From contig BCKL01000003.1 in the NCBI GenBank assembly GCA_001600635.1, forward strand, positions 1,067,923-1,131,922: DNA of 64,000 bases. The letters are read 5' to 3'. Source of the stretch: Leucosporidium creatinivorum (taxonomy: Eukaryota; Basidiomycota; Microbotryomycetes; Leucosporidiales; Leucosporidiaceae). Below are positions 10,273 to 23,514 of this stretch, piece after piece. Numbering within the stretch: position 1 is the first letter of the stretch; each line of letters begins with the position of its first letter. The notes below the pieces were generated by a model. It saw nothing but the letters and a program-made list of their open reading frames with translations. It was not told where the DNA came from and searched no databases. A program made the translations under genes and the position numbers.

Positions 10273-12646
10273 CTAGAAAGAGCCTCCAGCGAGCCACGTC
10301 TTGAGCATGTAGAGCGCCTCCTTGGGCTTGTCGAGGGGGACCTACAGAGTAGACCGAGGTCAGCGCCGAGGGAGATATCGAGAGGCAGATGACAGCTCAC
10401 CATGTGTCCAGCACCACGAATGTCGATGTATGTGAGATTGCCGAAAGTCTTGGTCTGACCTGCAGACTCGTGCTTGTCGGTCGACCACTCGCGAAGCTCT
10501 TCGGTGACGAAACCCTCCTGGCCGCTCCACTCGAGGGCCTCGAGCATGCGATAGTTGCCTGTGCGATAGCTCGTCAGCGATGGACTGTACAAGGAGGAGG
10601 ATGCAAAGCACACCGATGTAGTTGCAGATCCAGTCCAGCTTGCCGACGTAAATGAGGACTCGCACACCGTGCTCGAGGAGACCTGCGAGAGAGAACGAAA
10701 GTCAGCAATTTGCTTGAGGCAGACAGAGAGACTCAAAATCTTACCGGTGAGGTGGTAGAAAGTGGGCGCCATCGAATCTGCAGTAGAACGAGTCAGTGAG
10801 GCTCGCGTCGAGAGCCGAGCACTTCGTCCACGCACCTTGAGAGCGCCAGAAGCCCGCGCCGACCTTGTTGGAGCAAGACTGGAAGGGTCCAACGTCTCCA
10901 TCAACGCCGAGCTTCTGACGAACCTGTGAGCGAGAGCCAAGGTCAGCAAGGCCCTCGTGGCCGGGCGAGCAGCGAAGCCTACCCAGGGCTGGTCAAGGTA
11001 AGTCTTGATGACGGACGTCTCGGGGTACTGCGAGGGGAAGCCGGTCAACTACTTTCCACTCCAGAACCACCGCCTATCACCGTACGCAAAGATCCTCGCC
11101 GAGCGTCGTGCAGGGCTTGCTGATGTCGTAAGGGTTGATCTCGCCCTCGATGAAAGGGTTCTGCAGCTTCTCGCCACAGTAAGCTTGAGCGATATCGCAC
11201 TCGGGTTGGACGAGGCTGTACAAGTAGAGAAGATGAGCCCCAGCGAACCGAGCGGAGGTGAGAGATTTGGGACCGACCTTGTTCGGCAGACCTTCTGAAG
11301 CCAGGTGCTGCACCTCTGGACTTCCTGCTGCATCGCAATGCAAGTCTTTACGCCGAGGACTGGCTTTCCGAGTCCATTAGTGGCCGTGCAGGCCTGGTCG
11401 TAGTAGGATGTAGCCTGTAGAGCGGGGGAGAGTCAGCTCGGCGCACGACGACGCCAAGTTGTAGGGTTCAAGCCCACCATCGACATCTGTAGGGCATATG
11501 AAAGTCAGCTCGGGTCAGATTTCGTGCTTGCAGAACTCACGATGTCGGTCAGACCGTTGCCGATGAGGACGGATTGGAGGTTGATGGGAGCTCGCTTGCT
11601 CTTGCGCTTGACGAGGCGCTCATTCTGGTGCACGATCTCGGAGGCGAAGAGAGGGAGGTAGCGTCCACCTATGAAGCATACACGTGAGCTCTCACGCTCG
11701 AATCGTGACCCAGGAAAGCGCCGATTTACCGTAGCTCTCGCCCGAGAGATGGAAGGGGCGGCCCTTGAGATCAGGAAACGACTCGAAGAAGATGGCGAGG
11801 AAGGCGTGAACGTCGATGGCAGCTTGCTCGGTCGTGCTGACGGCGAGACCGCCTGAAGCATGACTGAAGCCGACGCCGATGGGCTGGTCGACTGCGAGAG
11901 GGGAAAGGGTCAGCAAGGTGAGGACTTGGGTAAGTCGAGCGACGTACTGAAGATCATGTTAGCCTCCTCAGTCCAGCTATACGATTGAGGAGAGGTCAGC
12001 TCCACCCAAGAAGATGAGAGAGGGGAGCTCGGCGCACGAGTAAGGGTTGGACTTGGTCGAGTTGCCGTCGGGCTGGGTGATGCAGCTGTGCAGCGAGGGT
12101 CAGTCGTGTACGACTGACTCAATCTAATACACTACTTACGGTCCTAGCTCCATGAACAAGCCCATGGACGACGAGCAACCGGGCTAAAGGTGGAGGTTCG
12201 GTCAGCAAGGGCGCCCGAGCGCCGAGACGGGTCTGTTCTCACTCCTCCGTTGGTCCAGAGGATCAGGTCATCCTTGGAAGGGTCTCTCCTCGAGTCAAAG
12301 TAGTAGAAGAAGATCGAACGAGCGCCTGTAGGTCGGTCAGAGGCAGCGGGGCTCAGCTCGGGACGCCTCTCGCTGAAACTGTAGGGAACTCACCGCTGTC
12401 GATGTAGCCTGTGAAGGAGCGCACATCCGATCGCTCCTCACACCATCCACTGGTCTTCTTGATCCTCACGCTGTGCGCGGCGAAGTCGGGATGCGAGAGC
12501 GTGGTGAACTGCTCCTCGCCGATGAAGGCAGGTGAGGACTCCGCGGCAAGCGAGTCCTGTACAGCAGGACGTTGAAAGTTGAAAGGCAGCTGAGCTGCTT
12601 GCGAGAGCGCCCCGAGGCTGAGAAGAGCGAGTCCGAAGGAGCGCAT
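10273..12646 (-). CDS. Secreted serine carboxypeptidase (S10 family), copy 1
   Basis: Carboxypeptidase Y-like enzyme. The start at 12646 gives the signal peptide MRSFGLALLSLGALSQAAQ. Conserved parts in order: NGGPGCSSSMG around the intron near 12185-12240, a Cys-containing CITQPDGNSTKSNPYSW, VDQPIGVGFSHASGG (about 11890-11850), catalytic Ser in GESYG then GRYLPLFASEI (about 11740-11640), several Cys-rich exons, the Asp in YVGKLDWICNYIGN (about 10655-10610), and the His in DIRGAGHM with VPLDKPKEAL in the last exon. It ends KTWLAGGSF. There are roughly a dozen short introns. Length, motifs and Cys pattern fit the family. It is the upstream member of a tandem pair and keeps the canonical ICN motif, so it is probably closer to the ancestral function. 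Confidence 0.92.
12180..12541. repeat. Near-identical tract shared with 9589-9950
   Basis: Partner of the direct repeat in the downstream carboxypeptidase. The match includes two introns, where selection should be weak, and ends abruptly at both sides. Confidence 0.9.
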
Positions 12647-12790
12647 GATGGTTGAGGGAGGAGCGAGAGCAGCGCTCAGCACGCGGTTGCAGGTCTCTCT
12701 TCGCCAACTCGCTACTCGAGCCTCCTCTTCATTCAGCACTCATTCTGCATCGACCTAGAAGGCTACAGAGCTCCTCTCTAGGGTTGTAGC

Positions 12791-13712
<922 letters not shown>

Positions 13713-13863
13713 CTTGCAAGAGACGCGCTTTCCTCGCCATTCAAACCGTTCGGTCGGGCTCGAGTTAGCTTATCGAACGTCGAGGTATGATACAAATTCA
13801 AGTACGAGGTGGGTAAACAGCAAAGTATACACAGAAGCAGAAGCAGGCTCTCCCTGTCTCCCA

Positions 13864-16800
13864 TCACCAGCTGCCGTCGACTGCGAAGAAGGGAGGGAGA
13901 GAGGTCAGCTCGGTCGGTCGGTGTAGGGTTTCTACTCGAAAAGGACTGACAGCGTTCGAGTACAGTGACCGATTCGGCGACGTCCTTCTGCGCCTTCTTC
14001 CGCATGTAGAATATCGGACAATCTTTGCTCGTGCAAAGGACGTCCTGGGGTGCAGAAAGGTCAGCTCGGTTCGTGTTCGGACAGTTCAAGGGGGGAGCCG
14101 AACCTGGTGCAGGGATCCTTGGCAGCGTTGGCACTGAGTCCAGAGACGAGCGAAAGCGGTTTCATTGGCAGCGGTGATGTGAAGCTGTGGCAAAAAGTCA
14201 GGTCAGCGAGTGCCGCGGACGAGGAAGGAAGGGCTCAACTCACCTGTTTGGCGTGCAACTCGGCCGTTCGAGGACGGCAGTTGGAGCAGACGGCGTTGTC
14301 TGTAGGAGAGTAGAGAGCGTCAGCTCTGCAGCTGGATGGGCGCGCGATGGTACTCACTCAGCGAGCCAGGCTTGAGAGGCGTTTTGCAGCCGAGGCAGGT
14401 GACGGTGCGGACGGCGAACTTCATGAGACCTCCGACAGTAGGTGCGACGATGGAGACGGTGCGAGTGTGATCTCCCGAGACTGTCGAAGCGAGGAAAGCG
14501 ATCAGCGCCGAGCTCGGCCGAGGGAGAGACGGGGAGCGAAACTCACGCAAGGACTGAGCCTTCTCGCCCAGGATCGGCTCGAAGATACGCATGAGAGGCT
14601 TTGACAGCTGGTTCTCAAGGTAGTACTTCGTGTCGATCGGTACGTTGTTCTCGAGGACGTAGAGGGGATCCTCCGACTTTTCGTAGGCGCGGGCGTCCTT
14701 GGTTCCCTTGATGATGACGTCTGTGTACGGTAGCAGAGTCAGCGAGGAGGCGGGAAGCGAGGAGTGAAGATGTAGACGTACAGGCGACACGGTCTCCGAG
14801 CGCGGGCGCAGATCCAGCGTCACGCTTCTTCATCCTCTCGGCCAGCTCGACGTGAGCTTGCTTGTTCTGGTAGTCTGTGGCGCGAGAGGGGCGTCAGCGG
14901 GAGTCTATCGTACGGCCTAGTAGACTGAGCGACCCACCAGCCTTGGCCAACGCCTTGGTAATGACGAGCTGCGACAGGTCGACCTTGTTCTGCAAGAGGT
15001 CGGAGATCGTCTGCTTGGTGTAGGCCTCGGCTCCCTTGACGTCGCGCTCGATGAGCATCTTGCGGAGGCAGGTCTCGATGACGGTGACGACGAGGCGGCA
15101 GTTGTCTCGGCGGACAGTCTACAGACGAGCAAGTGAGGAGAGTCAGCCTCGGCGCAGGGAGGGAGAGCGAAGAAGGAAGAGCAAGCTCACCTCGATTCCC
15201 TTGGTGTCCATCTTGTCCCACTTGTCGGGCTTGGTCCAGTAGAGTCCAGCGTAACGCTTCTTGGAGATGAGGAGGTAGGGGAAGTAGACCTTTTCGAACT
15301 CGAGCTTGATGGGCTTGACGAACTTGGCCGTCACGAATTCGGCTGCTTCGGCGCCTATGGACGAGTAAGAGTGAGCGCTGCACGAGAGTGAGGAGACGGG
15401 CGAACGAATACGCACCGAGCTGCATCGCCGTCTCGAGATCGGGGCAGCCGAAGCGGACCATGACGGAATCCGTGTCTCCGTATATGACGGTCGCGTCGTA
15501 TTCGTAGCCGTTCGAGGTGTTGTACTTGTCTTGGACCTCCTGCGAAGCGAGGACGACGACGAGTCAGTCATTGAGTGGCTTCGGCGGAGAGAGGAGGAAG
15601 GGCTCACCTGCTTCGTCTTCTCAATCATCTCACGACCGTAAGCCGTGACCGACATGGAGATGGGCAAGCAAGGAAGCTTTCCGACGGTGGCTCCCGTGAA
15701 TCCGTAGACCGAGTTGGCGGAGACCTGTCGACGGAGGAGAGAGCGGAGAGCGAGAGCGGGAGTCAGTCGGCGCTCTTCTCGCGAAGCTGGCGAAGAGTAT
15801 CAAGAGAAGAGTTACTCACCTTGAGAGCGAGCTGACGACCATCCAACACGGCACGCTTGAAGGGGTCCTTCTCGTTCTTGAGTTCGGCGCGAGCGCGTTT
15901 ACGAGCCGAGAGCAGGTCCTCGAGGATGATGGGCAGGAGTCCACGACGCTTGTTGGCGGTGACGAAGAGGTCTGTTCAAGCAAAGGCGAGAGTCAGTGAG
16001 CAAAAGCCACGGAAGCGCAGAGAGACCGACCAACTCACCTCCGTTCGGCGTCACGACGTAATCCTCATCCTTGACCAACCCCAACGTCGTCGCGATCCTC
16101 GCATCCAACAGCGTCGTATAGCAAAGGTTATGCGCCTGCATAATCGAGGGGTACAGACTGGCGAAATCGAGCGTCGCGATAGGGACGTCGTAATACCCCT
16201 TCTCGGGCTCAATGACGGTCGCTCCCTCGTACTGCTCGTCCGACCCCTCCGTCTTGAGCGCGGGGACGACGTAGCCCGTATCGCCGGCTTTGCGGTAGAG
16301 CTGGGAGATGACCTTGATCTGTTGGCCGCGCGAGAGGAGGTAGTTGAAGGGGATGCCGGTGACGCGGGCCATCTCGATGTAGTTGATGAAGCACATGAGC
16401 TTGTCCATGATGCGTTGAGGGAGGTAGGCGTCCTGATGAGCGTCGGGCGATGGGCGCGAGGTGTCAGCGACCTTGCAGACGAAGATGCGAAGCGTCGGGA
16501 TGAGCGCCGAGACACGAGAGCTCACCTTCAAACAGTAGACCGCGAGACGCCGGCGCGACTCGGCCGTTCCGTTCTGCAGGTCGGTGATGATCGAGTGGTG
16601 GACGTCCTCCTTCTGCTCGCCTGTTGCGTCGAGTCGAGGGCTGTGGTCAGCTCGGCTCTCCTCCCTTTCCCCCTCCTCGCTCGCCTCAAATCTCAACAGT
16701 GAAGCAGCAAGGGCTCACCTAGGAAATGCGCGCAAACCGAGTTGAGAGTATAACTCCTCAACTTGTAATCCCTCTGCATGACCTGCAGGATATCGAGCTG

Positions 16801-19205
16801 CAAGCGGCCGTCGATGCTCGTCTCCTTGGAATCGCGGTTGCCGTACGCCTTGGACGAGAAGTGCGTGTCCTTGACCTCGGTCTTGACGTCTGTTGAGGGC
16901 GCAGAGGAGAAAAGAACGGGTTCGGGAGGAAGCCGGTCAGCGAGCAGCAGAAGCCTCGACCCACCCAACGCCGAACCTCGAGAAACTCACTCTTCAGCCT
17001 CCCAAGATAAGGGAACGGGCTAGCCTTGAGCGCCTTCGCGCGATCCACCAGATACGGCAAATCAAACTGCGAGATGTTGTACCCGATGATCAAGTCGGGG
17101 TCGACCTCCTCGATAAACTCCCTCCACCGGACGAGCAGGTCGGCCTCCTTCTTGAACTCGATGACGTCCGTGCCGACAATGTGGGAGCACGTGTTGAGGG
17201 TGAAGACGTTGCGGATGAAGGGCTTGGTTTCGCCTGTCCGCGGCGAGGGAGGGAGGGGGGAGAGGAGGAGGAGGAGGGAGGGAGTCAGCGCCGAGCGAGC
17301 GAGGGAGGCGCGAAGGAGGAGGAAGAAGACGAGACGACGAACCCTGCCTCGTCATCATGTTGGCGATCTGGATGACGGGATCCTTGTCCGGCTCGGGGAA
17401 GATGCCCTTCCTTCCCGCACACTCGATGTCGAAGGAAAGGATCCTCAGCGGCGCGATGTGCGACCAGGTCGGGCCTTCGGGGGCGTGCGAGATGAGCGTG
17501 TCGTGTCTGGTGGTGCTAGAGGTCAGCGAACGAGATCTTGGGAGAGCGAGCAGAAGGCCAAATGAAGCGAAGCGCACTGGGTGTCGACCTCGAGCTGGCA
17601 GTTGGAGATCTTGTCCTTCTCGGTGCGGAGCGTGTAGGTCCCTTTCGGCAGTTCGAGCCAGTTCATGCCGACGATCTGTGTACATTTTAAAAACTCGTCA
17701 GCTTTTCGTCCATCCCCTCCTCTTCCACCACCTTGCTCCCCCTCCCCTCCCCTCGGTCCCGAAACTCACCTTATGATCAATCATGAACCTCAACGTATAC
17801 GCAATATTGCTCTCAAACGTCATCATCGCGCTCCCATCAAACAAGTTGCGGAACGTGACCTCGCCCCTCTCGAACGCGCCGCGCACTTTGGGGTACGACT
17901 TGAGCTCCGAGACGGTGATTTTGAGAAAGGGCGAGACGGAATCGCCTTTGTAGCCCCAGAGGGAGCGTTTGTTGGCGACGGAGATGGAGGCGATGGGGCG
18001 CAGGCCGGAGAAGAGGGAGCCCTGTGGATGGGGAAGGGGGAGGGTGAATCTCGGCGCTCGTCTCTCGGACTAGGCTGCGGCCTCTGAGGTCTCTCTACCC
18101 TTCCGACTCGAGCATACGCAACGAAGAAAGAGGATCAAGACACTACAACTCACGTTCAGGTACTCCATCAAAGGCTGGCAATCGGCATTGGTAAAGTCCT
18201 TCGGCGCGGCGATCCAGAAGTAGGGCAGGAAGCCCGAGATGTGGAGGAGGACAGAGTGACCGGCCTTTGGAGTCATGAGGGATGATCAGCACCTAACTCG
18301 CTGTACACCACAAGATCGAGAGACTCACTTGAGTGACCCCAAAGGCTCGGATCTGAGGCCCTTTGCCCGCGACGACGTGCTCCTCAATGTCGATTTGTTG
18401 GAAGACTGTTTAAGTCGCTCGTCGTCAGCTCCCTCCGATAGTCTTTAGAACTATGCACCCTTGGAGCAGCGGCGGTAGACTGCGAGCGAGCGGAGGCGAA
18501 CTCACTCAACGACTCGCGGTTGACGTCCATTTTGGGCACAGAGGGACGAGCCCAGATTTGCTTGTCCGAGTCGGCGGAGGCTGTAGTGTGGTGTAGGAGG
18601 AGGAGGTGGTGTAGTGTGAGGGAGGTGGGAAGGGAGACGCGATGAGGGTCAGCGTGAGCTCTGCTCGGCGGAAGTACTGAGCTGCGCTTTAGCGGTACGA
18701 ATAGGTCTGCGATATAGCTACAGCGCTGTAGCATGCCCGTTCGAGCTGCTACAGCGACTGCCATGGCGAGAGGATCACACCCTCGACGCGTCTCCTCCTC
18801 GTCGAGCTGTCCTGTACTCCTCTCGCCGGTTCCCAGCTCTGTAGCCCGCTAGTCCACCGAAGAAGACTACTCACCACCTTCCTGCAACCTGGCCAGAATG
18901 CTCTCAAACCCTTCTCCCTCCTGCTCGTCCTCTGGCTCAGCCTTTCCCTTTCCCTTCCCTCCAGCAGCAGCAGTCTTCTTCTTGACCGGACTAGCCGGCG
19001 CAGGTCCCGCGAATAAAGCGGAAAGAGGTTTGGCATGTGCTCCTGCGGCGGTCGAAGGCGGAGCGGCGTTGTCCTCGTCGGGGAGCTCTTCGAGGGGAGG
19101 CGCGACGGCGGGGGCTGCTGAGAGGGAGGCGGAGGAGCCCTCGCCCGCTGTAGGAGTAGGGGAGATGCGCCGCTTTTTGGTGGCTTGTGACTCCGAGTCT
19201 GACAT
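13864..19205 (-). CDS. POL3: DNA polymerase delta catalytic subunit
   Basis: Replicative polymerase that synthesises mainly the lagging strand; also called Pol3/Cdc6 in yeasts. The start at 19205 ([16 protein letters not shown]) opens a disordered, basic N-terminal part. The 3'-5' exonuclease motif [14 protein letters not shown] is near 17440 and a second exonuclease motif ([14 protein letters not shown]) near 17080. Polymerase motif A reads [10 protein letters not shown] near 16170, motif B lies near 15680-15840 ([13 protein letters not shown]), and motif [10 protein letters not shown] is near 15470. The C-terminus has two Cys clusters: CLGC with a CSNC partner (zinc site) and CQRCQGSL with [14 protein letters not shown] (iron-sulphur site that binds the B subunit). 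The last intron restores the frame to end DGSW. About 15-18 short introns. Full length for the family. Confidence 0.95.
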
Positions 19206-19357
19206 GGTGCTGGTGAGAGAGACGAGAGGCGAGACGAGGTGAGTCGAGGGAGGAAGAGGAAAGCAGATGAGGAGCGCGTCGACGCGACCAAGTTCGCGAG
19301 AGGGCAAGTTCGGTTCTGTAGTCTTCCTTGAATCCCTATATACAATCTAAACCAAAT

Positions 19358-20385
19358 CTACTCTGTACCAACCCACCTCCTCGCCGCCTCGGTCGCATCC
19401 TCACAAACCGGTTTCATCCCCCTCTCCTCGCTCTCTCCCTCGCCTCGGCCGAGCCGAATGACAGCGACGCCTTGCTCCGTCTCAGGGGACGGGGGTTCCA
19501 GTGTAGCCAGTTGAGAGTCGAGCATGGGGGCTTTAAAGAAGTGGCCTGGGCGGGAGGTCATGCGGTTGAGCAGGAGGGGGCGGGTGCCGTGTACTGTGTA
19601 AGAGCGCCGAGCGAGGTTCGGGGTCAGCTATGAGCGTGGAGAGAGGCAGGGAGAGAGCAGAACTGACGATAGATAAAATACGTCTCCAACTCCTGATCCT
19701 CTGCCTCGGGTACCTCCAATCCCTCCCTCATGGTAGCCTTGCTCCCCCTCAGCAAATCCCTATAACACCCCCTCAGCGCCGAGCATCCGACGACCACTCC
19801 CTTCCTCTTCCTCTTCTGCATCTTCTCTCCCAGTGCCAGTGTCGAGGGATGGACTTTAGAGAGAACATGGTGCAAGTCGCCTGAAACGCCGTGCGAAGCA
19901 AGAGGTGCAGAACCCTCCGCGGGGGAGGGGGAGGCGAGGGCAGTCAGGCCGGTGGGGGAGGTGAGGAGGATGGCGGCCGAGCGGATGGTCAGGAGCCAGG
20001 GGATGCGGTCCTGTTGTAGTGTAGTAGTGTAGTAGTGTAGTAGTGTAGTAGTGTAGTAGTGTAGTAGTGTAGCCAGATCAGCGGCAGAGCTCGGTGAGAA
20101 GAGCGGTGCGGGTCACAAGCTCACCTCGTCGTTCAAAGGCTCGCCTCTGCTCATTTTGGCGACATTGGCGGCGGGGTGTAGGTCATCCCCATCTACGAAT
20201 GCTAGGCCGAGGTTCTGCGCTACGGCGAGACCGGCTGAGCTTTTGCTGTTGAGAGGCGAGTTGGAGAGAGAGAGAGAGGATACGCGTTAAGCTGTTGAGC
20301 GCTGGTAACAAACAGAAAGAGAGGCTTACCCGCAGCCTGATGTGCCCATGACGATAATCAAACAAGGCTTCTGAGTGTTCGACAT
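19358..20385 (-). CDS. Gluconokinase
   Basis: Phosphorylates D-gluconate to 6-phosphogluconate, feeding the pentose phosphate pathway. The start at 20385 gives MSNTQKPCLIIVMGTSGCG, a P-loop whose final Lys-Ser is completed after an intron. Next comes DGDDLHPAANVAKMSRGEPL and DEDRIPWL, the family hallmark, then GVVVGCSALRGCYRDLLRG, and HFFKAPMLDSQLATLE in the last exon, followed by a short tail ending VGTE. An insertion between the substrate loop and the VVGCSAL segment (about 19880-19990) is longer than in bacterial GntK. One intron carries an 8-bp minisatellite at 20014-20072. It shares a compact divergent promoter (133 bp) with the OHCU decarboxylase gene. Confidence 0.93.
20014..20072 (-). 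repeat. Intronic minisatellite of 8-bp unit TAGTGTAG
   Basis: About seven tandem copies sit in an intron of the gluconokinase gene. On the gene strand the unit reads CTACACTA and ends just before the acceptor CAACAG, so the repeat occupies the place of the branch site and pyrimidine tract. Confidence 0.85.
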
Positions 20386-20518
20386 ATCTGTAGTCGAGTT
20401 CAAGCAGATGAGGAGTTCAAAGGGCTTCCTTCGTCTCGCCTCGGTCGTCTCGAAGTGGAGCGGCCGAATCGATCACAGTCGCTTCTCTCCTTCCTACACT
20501 TGACTCGCTGTCTGTACG

Positions 20519-21587
20519 ATGACAGACGCCCTGCCACCACCTCGCATCTCCCTCCTCGTCCACTCTCCCACCCCCTCCTCGCTCACTCCCGTCCTCGAAC
20601 AACTACTCGAAGCGTCTCCCGTCCTCTCGTCCAAACTCGCCCCTTCCTTGCACGCTACTTTCAAAGGGGACACCCCACCAACCACCTACAGCCAACTTCT
20701 CGACAGTGCAGCTCAAATCGTACAACAATGGGATGTAGCAGATCAGGCTCTGTTCCTCGCCTCGCATCCTAGGATTGGAGAGACGATTGGCTTGAGCTCA
20801 GCTAGTGCTAAAGAGCAGCAACCGGGGCAGGGGCAAACTCAGACCCCCGGAGAGGTCTTGAAGAGGTTGAGTGTGAGTACTATCAGGGTACTGCAGTCCT
20901 ACAACAGGGGGCAAGCAGGAGGAGCCGAGCTGCCCTTCTCCGCATTCAGTCGAGCGGGGCAGCGATGGCAGAGGAGAGGGTCGGAGGGATCAGCTGGAGA
21001 GCGGGATAGCTGTCTAAGCTTGCTGTACCCTTATCGAGCTCCTCCGCGTCAGCTAACGAGCTACACCTGCCCCTCCTCGCTTGACTCAACCCGCCGAACC
21101 TCCTCCTCCGCACGTTCTCGAGGACTATCCGCTGACCTCTGCACCTTGTCCACGCTACACAGATGCTCAACGCCCTGTACGAAGAAGCCTACCCGGGCCT
21201 CCGCTTCGTCACTTTCGTCAACGGCAGGCCTCGCGCGGAAGTCGTCCCCGAGATTCAGGTGCGTTTCCCCCTGTCTCCTGCGCTCTGTGTAGAGCTTCAG
21301 GTGTTCTCAGTCTGACCCAGCTGTTTCCTATCATCTCATCAACCCGCCCTTGCTCACCCACCCCCTCTCTTCCTCTCCTTCCCCCTCCTCGGCGATAACA
21401 GGCGACCCTCTCCCTCACCCTCGACCCCCCCTCGGCCTCGACGCCCGAACCGCGCTTGCACGCCCTGCGGGAGAAGTTGAAGATCCACCCTGCTGGCTCG
21501 GGGCCTTGGAGGAGTGAACTGAAGAGGGGGACAGAGGCTATGTGGGCTATTGCGCAGAGTAGGCTGGGAAAACTGGGCGTGCAGTAA
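20519..21587 (+). CDS. 2-oxo-4-hydroxy-4-carboxy-5-ureidoimidazoline (OHCU) decarboxylase
   Basis: Second of the two steps after uricase, converting OHCU to S-allantoin in purine catabolism, often peroxisomal. Exons: 20519-20872, 21163-21258 and 21402-21587. The first exon holds a helical segment LLDSAAQIVQQWDVADQALF and the active-site motif ASHPRIGE with the catalytic His. The second reads MLNALYEEAYPGLRFVTFVNGRPRAEVVPE, matching the conserved LNxxYxxxFGxxFV and NGRxRxE region. The third ends in a helical tail (ELKRGTEAMWAIAQSRLGKL). A Gln/Gly-rich loop at about 20800-20850 replaces the usual spacer. The first intron (290 nt) is long for this window. The peptide ends GVQ, not a clear peroxisomal signal. 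Confidence 0.9.
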
Positions 21588-21787
21588 GTTGTTGTGGTAG
21601 AAGAGGAGGAGGAGGTGAAACGCGATGGGATGTATGAGGGTGTTAATGCTTGGGATGCGGTCTGGAGCTGCGGCGAGGCAGAGGAGAGAGAAGGACCTCG
21701 GCGGTGAGACGCGAAATCGGAGGTTGCTCTCCCGCCTTTCACTGCTTATTTCTCGTCTCGTCTTCTGCCAAATCGGCGCTGCACCGA

Positions 21788-23216
21788 ATGGGATCCACTG
21801 CACCCCATCCACCAGGGGGACTCATCCTCCCCCCCTCCTTCAGCTTAATAGACGACGCAGACGAGGAGGTGCGCTCGCTTCGCTCCTCCTTCCCTCTGTA
21901 GCTCCCACAGAGCAGCAGCTGACGGTCTGGATTGGGCAGATCTTCCTCCTCTACACGCGCAAGCTCTCCCTCTCCCCTTCTCGCTCTACTACGCAGAACG
22001 GCTCAACCACCTCGACGAGCAGCACACCAGCAGGGCTGGGCTTCCTCTCCACCACGCAAGAAGTGCTGCCCATCAGCTTGACCTTCACTACACCTCATCG
22101 GGCCGCTACCTTTGCTTCACCGCCCGCCGCGACCACCGGAGAGCAAGGAGGGAGGGTGAAGAGGGTCAGAGGAGCGCGGAAGGCTGCTGCTGTGAAGAAG
22201 GGGGAGGAGGGGAAGGAGGTGACGGTCGAATTTGAGCTGGGACAGGATTTAAAGGCGTTGAGGAATAGGAAGGGGGATACGGGTGGGCTTTCTCTCTCTT
22301 TCTCTCTTCTCTCGCTCGCTGCTCGGGAGGCGCTGAGCTGACGGGATTTGAAACGCAGGCTCGGTACTCTGGAGGGTATCGTATGCTCCCTTACACCCTT
22401 CTACGGCTGAGACTGGCGCTGACCGAGACGCCCTACAGCCTGCACCTCGCCCTCCACCTCCTCCGACACCTCTCCTTCCCCTCTCCCTCTTCGCCACCAT
22501 CCCTCCTCGCCTCGCTCTTCCTGCCTCGCCCCTCTCTCACCTCTTCCAACTCCCCCTCTCCCCCGGACCCGCACCCACTGACAATCCTCGAGTTAGGCTC
22601 CGGCACAGGCATGCTCGGCCTCGCTCTCGCTCCTCTCCTCTCCTCCCTCCTCCCCGGGCTCGGTCTATGGACCTTCTCCGACCTCGCCGCCAACCTCTCT
22701 TTGATTGCTCGGAACCTCACGCGCAACTCCCTCCGCATGGCCTCCACTCCCACCTCTATCGCCGAGCTAGATTGGATGGCCGAATCGGCTCTCTATGCCT
22801 CTGGCCACACGCGCCATGCTTACACCTCCCAAGACCCCGCGCCAAGCGTAATCATAGCAGCAGATTGCCTCTATAACCCCTCCCTCGCGCCGGCGTTGGC
22901 GCACACGATTGAAAGGAGGGCGGGGAGGGACAGTGTGGTGCTCGTGGCGAGCGAGTTGAGGGATCAGGAGGCGTTGAGGGAGTTCTTATTCACTTGGCTG
23001 GAAATTGGGAGGGAGGAGGAGGGAGGTAAGGGTGAGTGGAGGGTGGGGAGAGTGGGCTTTGGAGAGGAGGGAGAAGGAGAGGGAGAGGAGCAGGAGCAGG
23101 AGCAGGAAGGGCTGGCGGGCAAGGAGTTTGTGGTTTGGGTCGGGTGGAGGGAAGCGAATAGAGAAGGGGAAAGCGGAAGAGAAGAGGAAAGCGAGGTGAA
23201 GAGCGGCGAGGAATAG
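21788..23216 (+). CDS. METTL-type protein methyltransferase
   Basis: S-adenosylmethionine-dependent methyltransferase of the group that modifies lysine in translation factors and related proteins (Rrg1/METTL21-like). The exon chain I read is 21788-21868, a second exon ending 22282, 22359-22375 (17 nt) and 22428-23216. The third exon completes GDTGSVLWR, typical of this family just before the SAM site. The last exon gives TPYSLHLALHLLRHL, then SAM motif I LELGSGTGMLGLALAP, an acidic post-I segment FSDLAANL, and the motif AADCLYNPSLAPAL. The C-terminus is Glu- and Gln-rich. The acceptor before the last exon is unusual (CCGAG). The exact substrate cannot be told from sequence. Confidence 0.8.
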
Positions 23217-23514
23217 AGCGGCGAGGAGGGTCGGTTTGGAGACGTCTATCGCAGTAAGGATCGATACGCAGAATCCTTTGCAGGATGGACCCGGGACGCG
23301 AAAGCTCTGCCCACGGCTTGCGAGAGACTCGAGCCGCGGCGCTCGGTAGCTTCACTTGCTCGTTCGCTCTTCTACTCTTCCTTCGGCCGGGTACGTAGCG
23401 ATCGCTATCGAGGGAGGCATAGTCAGATCATTGAGCAGCAATCGAATCTAGTACGACACCCCTCCCACCTCCTCCTCATGGCTCATCTCGAGCTCACCAC
23501 CTGTTCGGCGCAAA
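23217..23514. other. Convergent intergenic region
   Basis: About 300 bp between two convergent stop codons. Apart from CT-rich tracts near 23360-23480, nothing stands out. Confidence 0.35.

Noticed and set aside
20873-21162. Extra coding exon inside the 290-nt OHCU decarboxylase intron
   Set aside because: The flanking exons already give the full conserved protein order, and nothing in the intron restores a known motif.
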